Below, piece after piece: positions 13,873-14,104 of a DNA stretch of 14,104 bases. Below the pieces are notes generated by a model that was given only the letters and a program-made list of their open reading frames with translations, had not been told where the DNA came from and searched no databases. The first letter of the stretch is position 1. The number at the start of each line of letters is the position of its first letter. Position numbers and translations under genes: made by a program. The stretch is from HK-STAS-PATE-36 sp964610345 (lineage in GTDB: Bacteria; Patescibacteriota; Saccharimonadia; Saccharimonadales; JAGQNJ01): NCBI GenBank assembly GCA_964610345.1, contig CAZSVQ010000021.1, forward strand, positions 1-14,104. Direction: 5' to 3'.

Positions 13873-14104
13873 ATGTATTCTGGCACTACTTTGACACCTA
13901 TGTCTGGGCGCATACTAGGGGCGCACCAAAAACTTGACCGCGTGGCACGCAACCAACTGGATAAATTGTTGCCAAATAGTAAAATGTTCCCAAGTACTCG
14001 CAAGATACTACATTTTGAAGGCAAAAAAGGACCCGATGCCATCAAGCGTAAAAGTCCGGCTAAAGATGAACCTTGGCATTATTATAGCCCTTTTGATAAC
14101 AACG
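13873..14104 (+). CDS. Conserved-looking protein of unknown function, N-terminal part only
   Basis: An ATG at 13873 opens a frame of 77 codons that runs off the right edge without a stop. The N-terminus reads MYSGTTLTPMSGR and continues with basic, helical-looking sequence. Notable segments are FEGKKGPDAIKRKSPAKDEP (48-67), followed directly by WHYYSPFD (68-75), which look strongly constrained. No signal peptide or membrane segment is visible in this part. It resembles proteins annotated as hypothetical in Saccharibacteria. The His/Asp-containing stretch loosely recalls zinc-dependent phospholipase C/P1-nuclease-type proteins, but the metal-binding region would lie outside the window and this is only a guess. 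A GGAG (13857-13860) sits 12 nt before the ATG, a long spacing. Codon use is like that of the neighbours. Confidence 0.65.
   Translation, partial: MYSGTTLTPMSGRILGAHQKLDRVARNQLDKLLPNSKMFPSTRKILHFEGKKGPDAIKRKSPAKDEPWHYYSPFDNN

Overview
The window is AT-rich, densely packed bacterial DNA. It uses the standard code: TGA and TAA both end genes and no in-frame TGA reads through. Several points suggest a member of the Candidate Phyla Radiation, most likely Candidatus Saccharibacteria (TM7): many genes start directly downstream of a -10 box with no leader, housekeeping genes stand alone instead of in classical operons, and there are lineage-type hypothetical proteins (an HEMLH metallopeptidase with a long coiled-coil tail, and the protein beginning MYSGTTLTP at the right edge). 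This placement is inference from gene style; no marker gene was compared.

Layout, left to right. A Nudix hydrolase (90-650) is followed by nusA (763-1920), which has its own TTGACA-17-TATACT promoter and a GC-rich leader hairpin. A clpC-type AAA+ unfoldase starts at 2105, behind a perfect CIRCE operator that encloses its -35 box. clpC is cut at 4332 by a run of exactly 100 Ns (4333-4432), evidently a scaffold gap. The sequence beyond the gap (4433-5179) is the C-terminal part of a different protein, an HExxH metallopeptidase. The continuous reading frame across the Ns is an artefact. radA (5365-6702) follows. It converges, with only 11 bp between stop codons, on a large class A penicillin-binding protein on the minus strand (6714-9533). 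Divergent from that gene is a compact plus-strand run of tyrS (9654-10898), a SAM methyltransferase (10923-11717) and recG (11743-13776). A possible 30-codon small ORF and the N-terminus of a conserved-looking protein (13873 to the edge) close the window.

Functionally this is core housekeeping: transcription elongation/termination (NusA), heat-shock-controlled protein quality control (ClpC under HrcA/CIRCE), recombinational repair and fork rescue (RadA, RecG), tyrosyl-tRNA charging (TyrS) and cell-wall synthesis (class A PBP). No rRNA, tRNA, CRISPR, insertion sequence or prophage gene was seen. No defence system or clearly new multi-gene system is evident. The most notable points are the CIRCE-controlled clpC, the repeated -10-to-ATG spacing of 6-8 nt that implies leaderless mRNAs, the TIGN variant of the HIGH motif in TyrRS, and the gap-split clpC/metallopeptidase locus.
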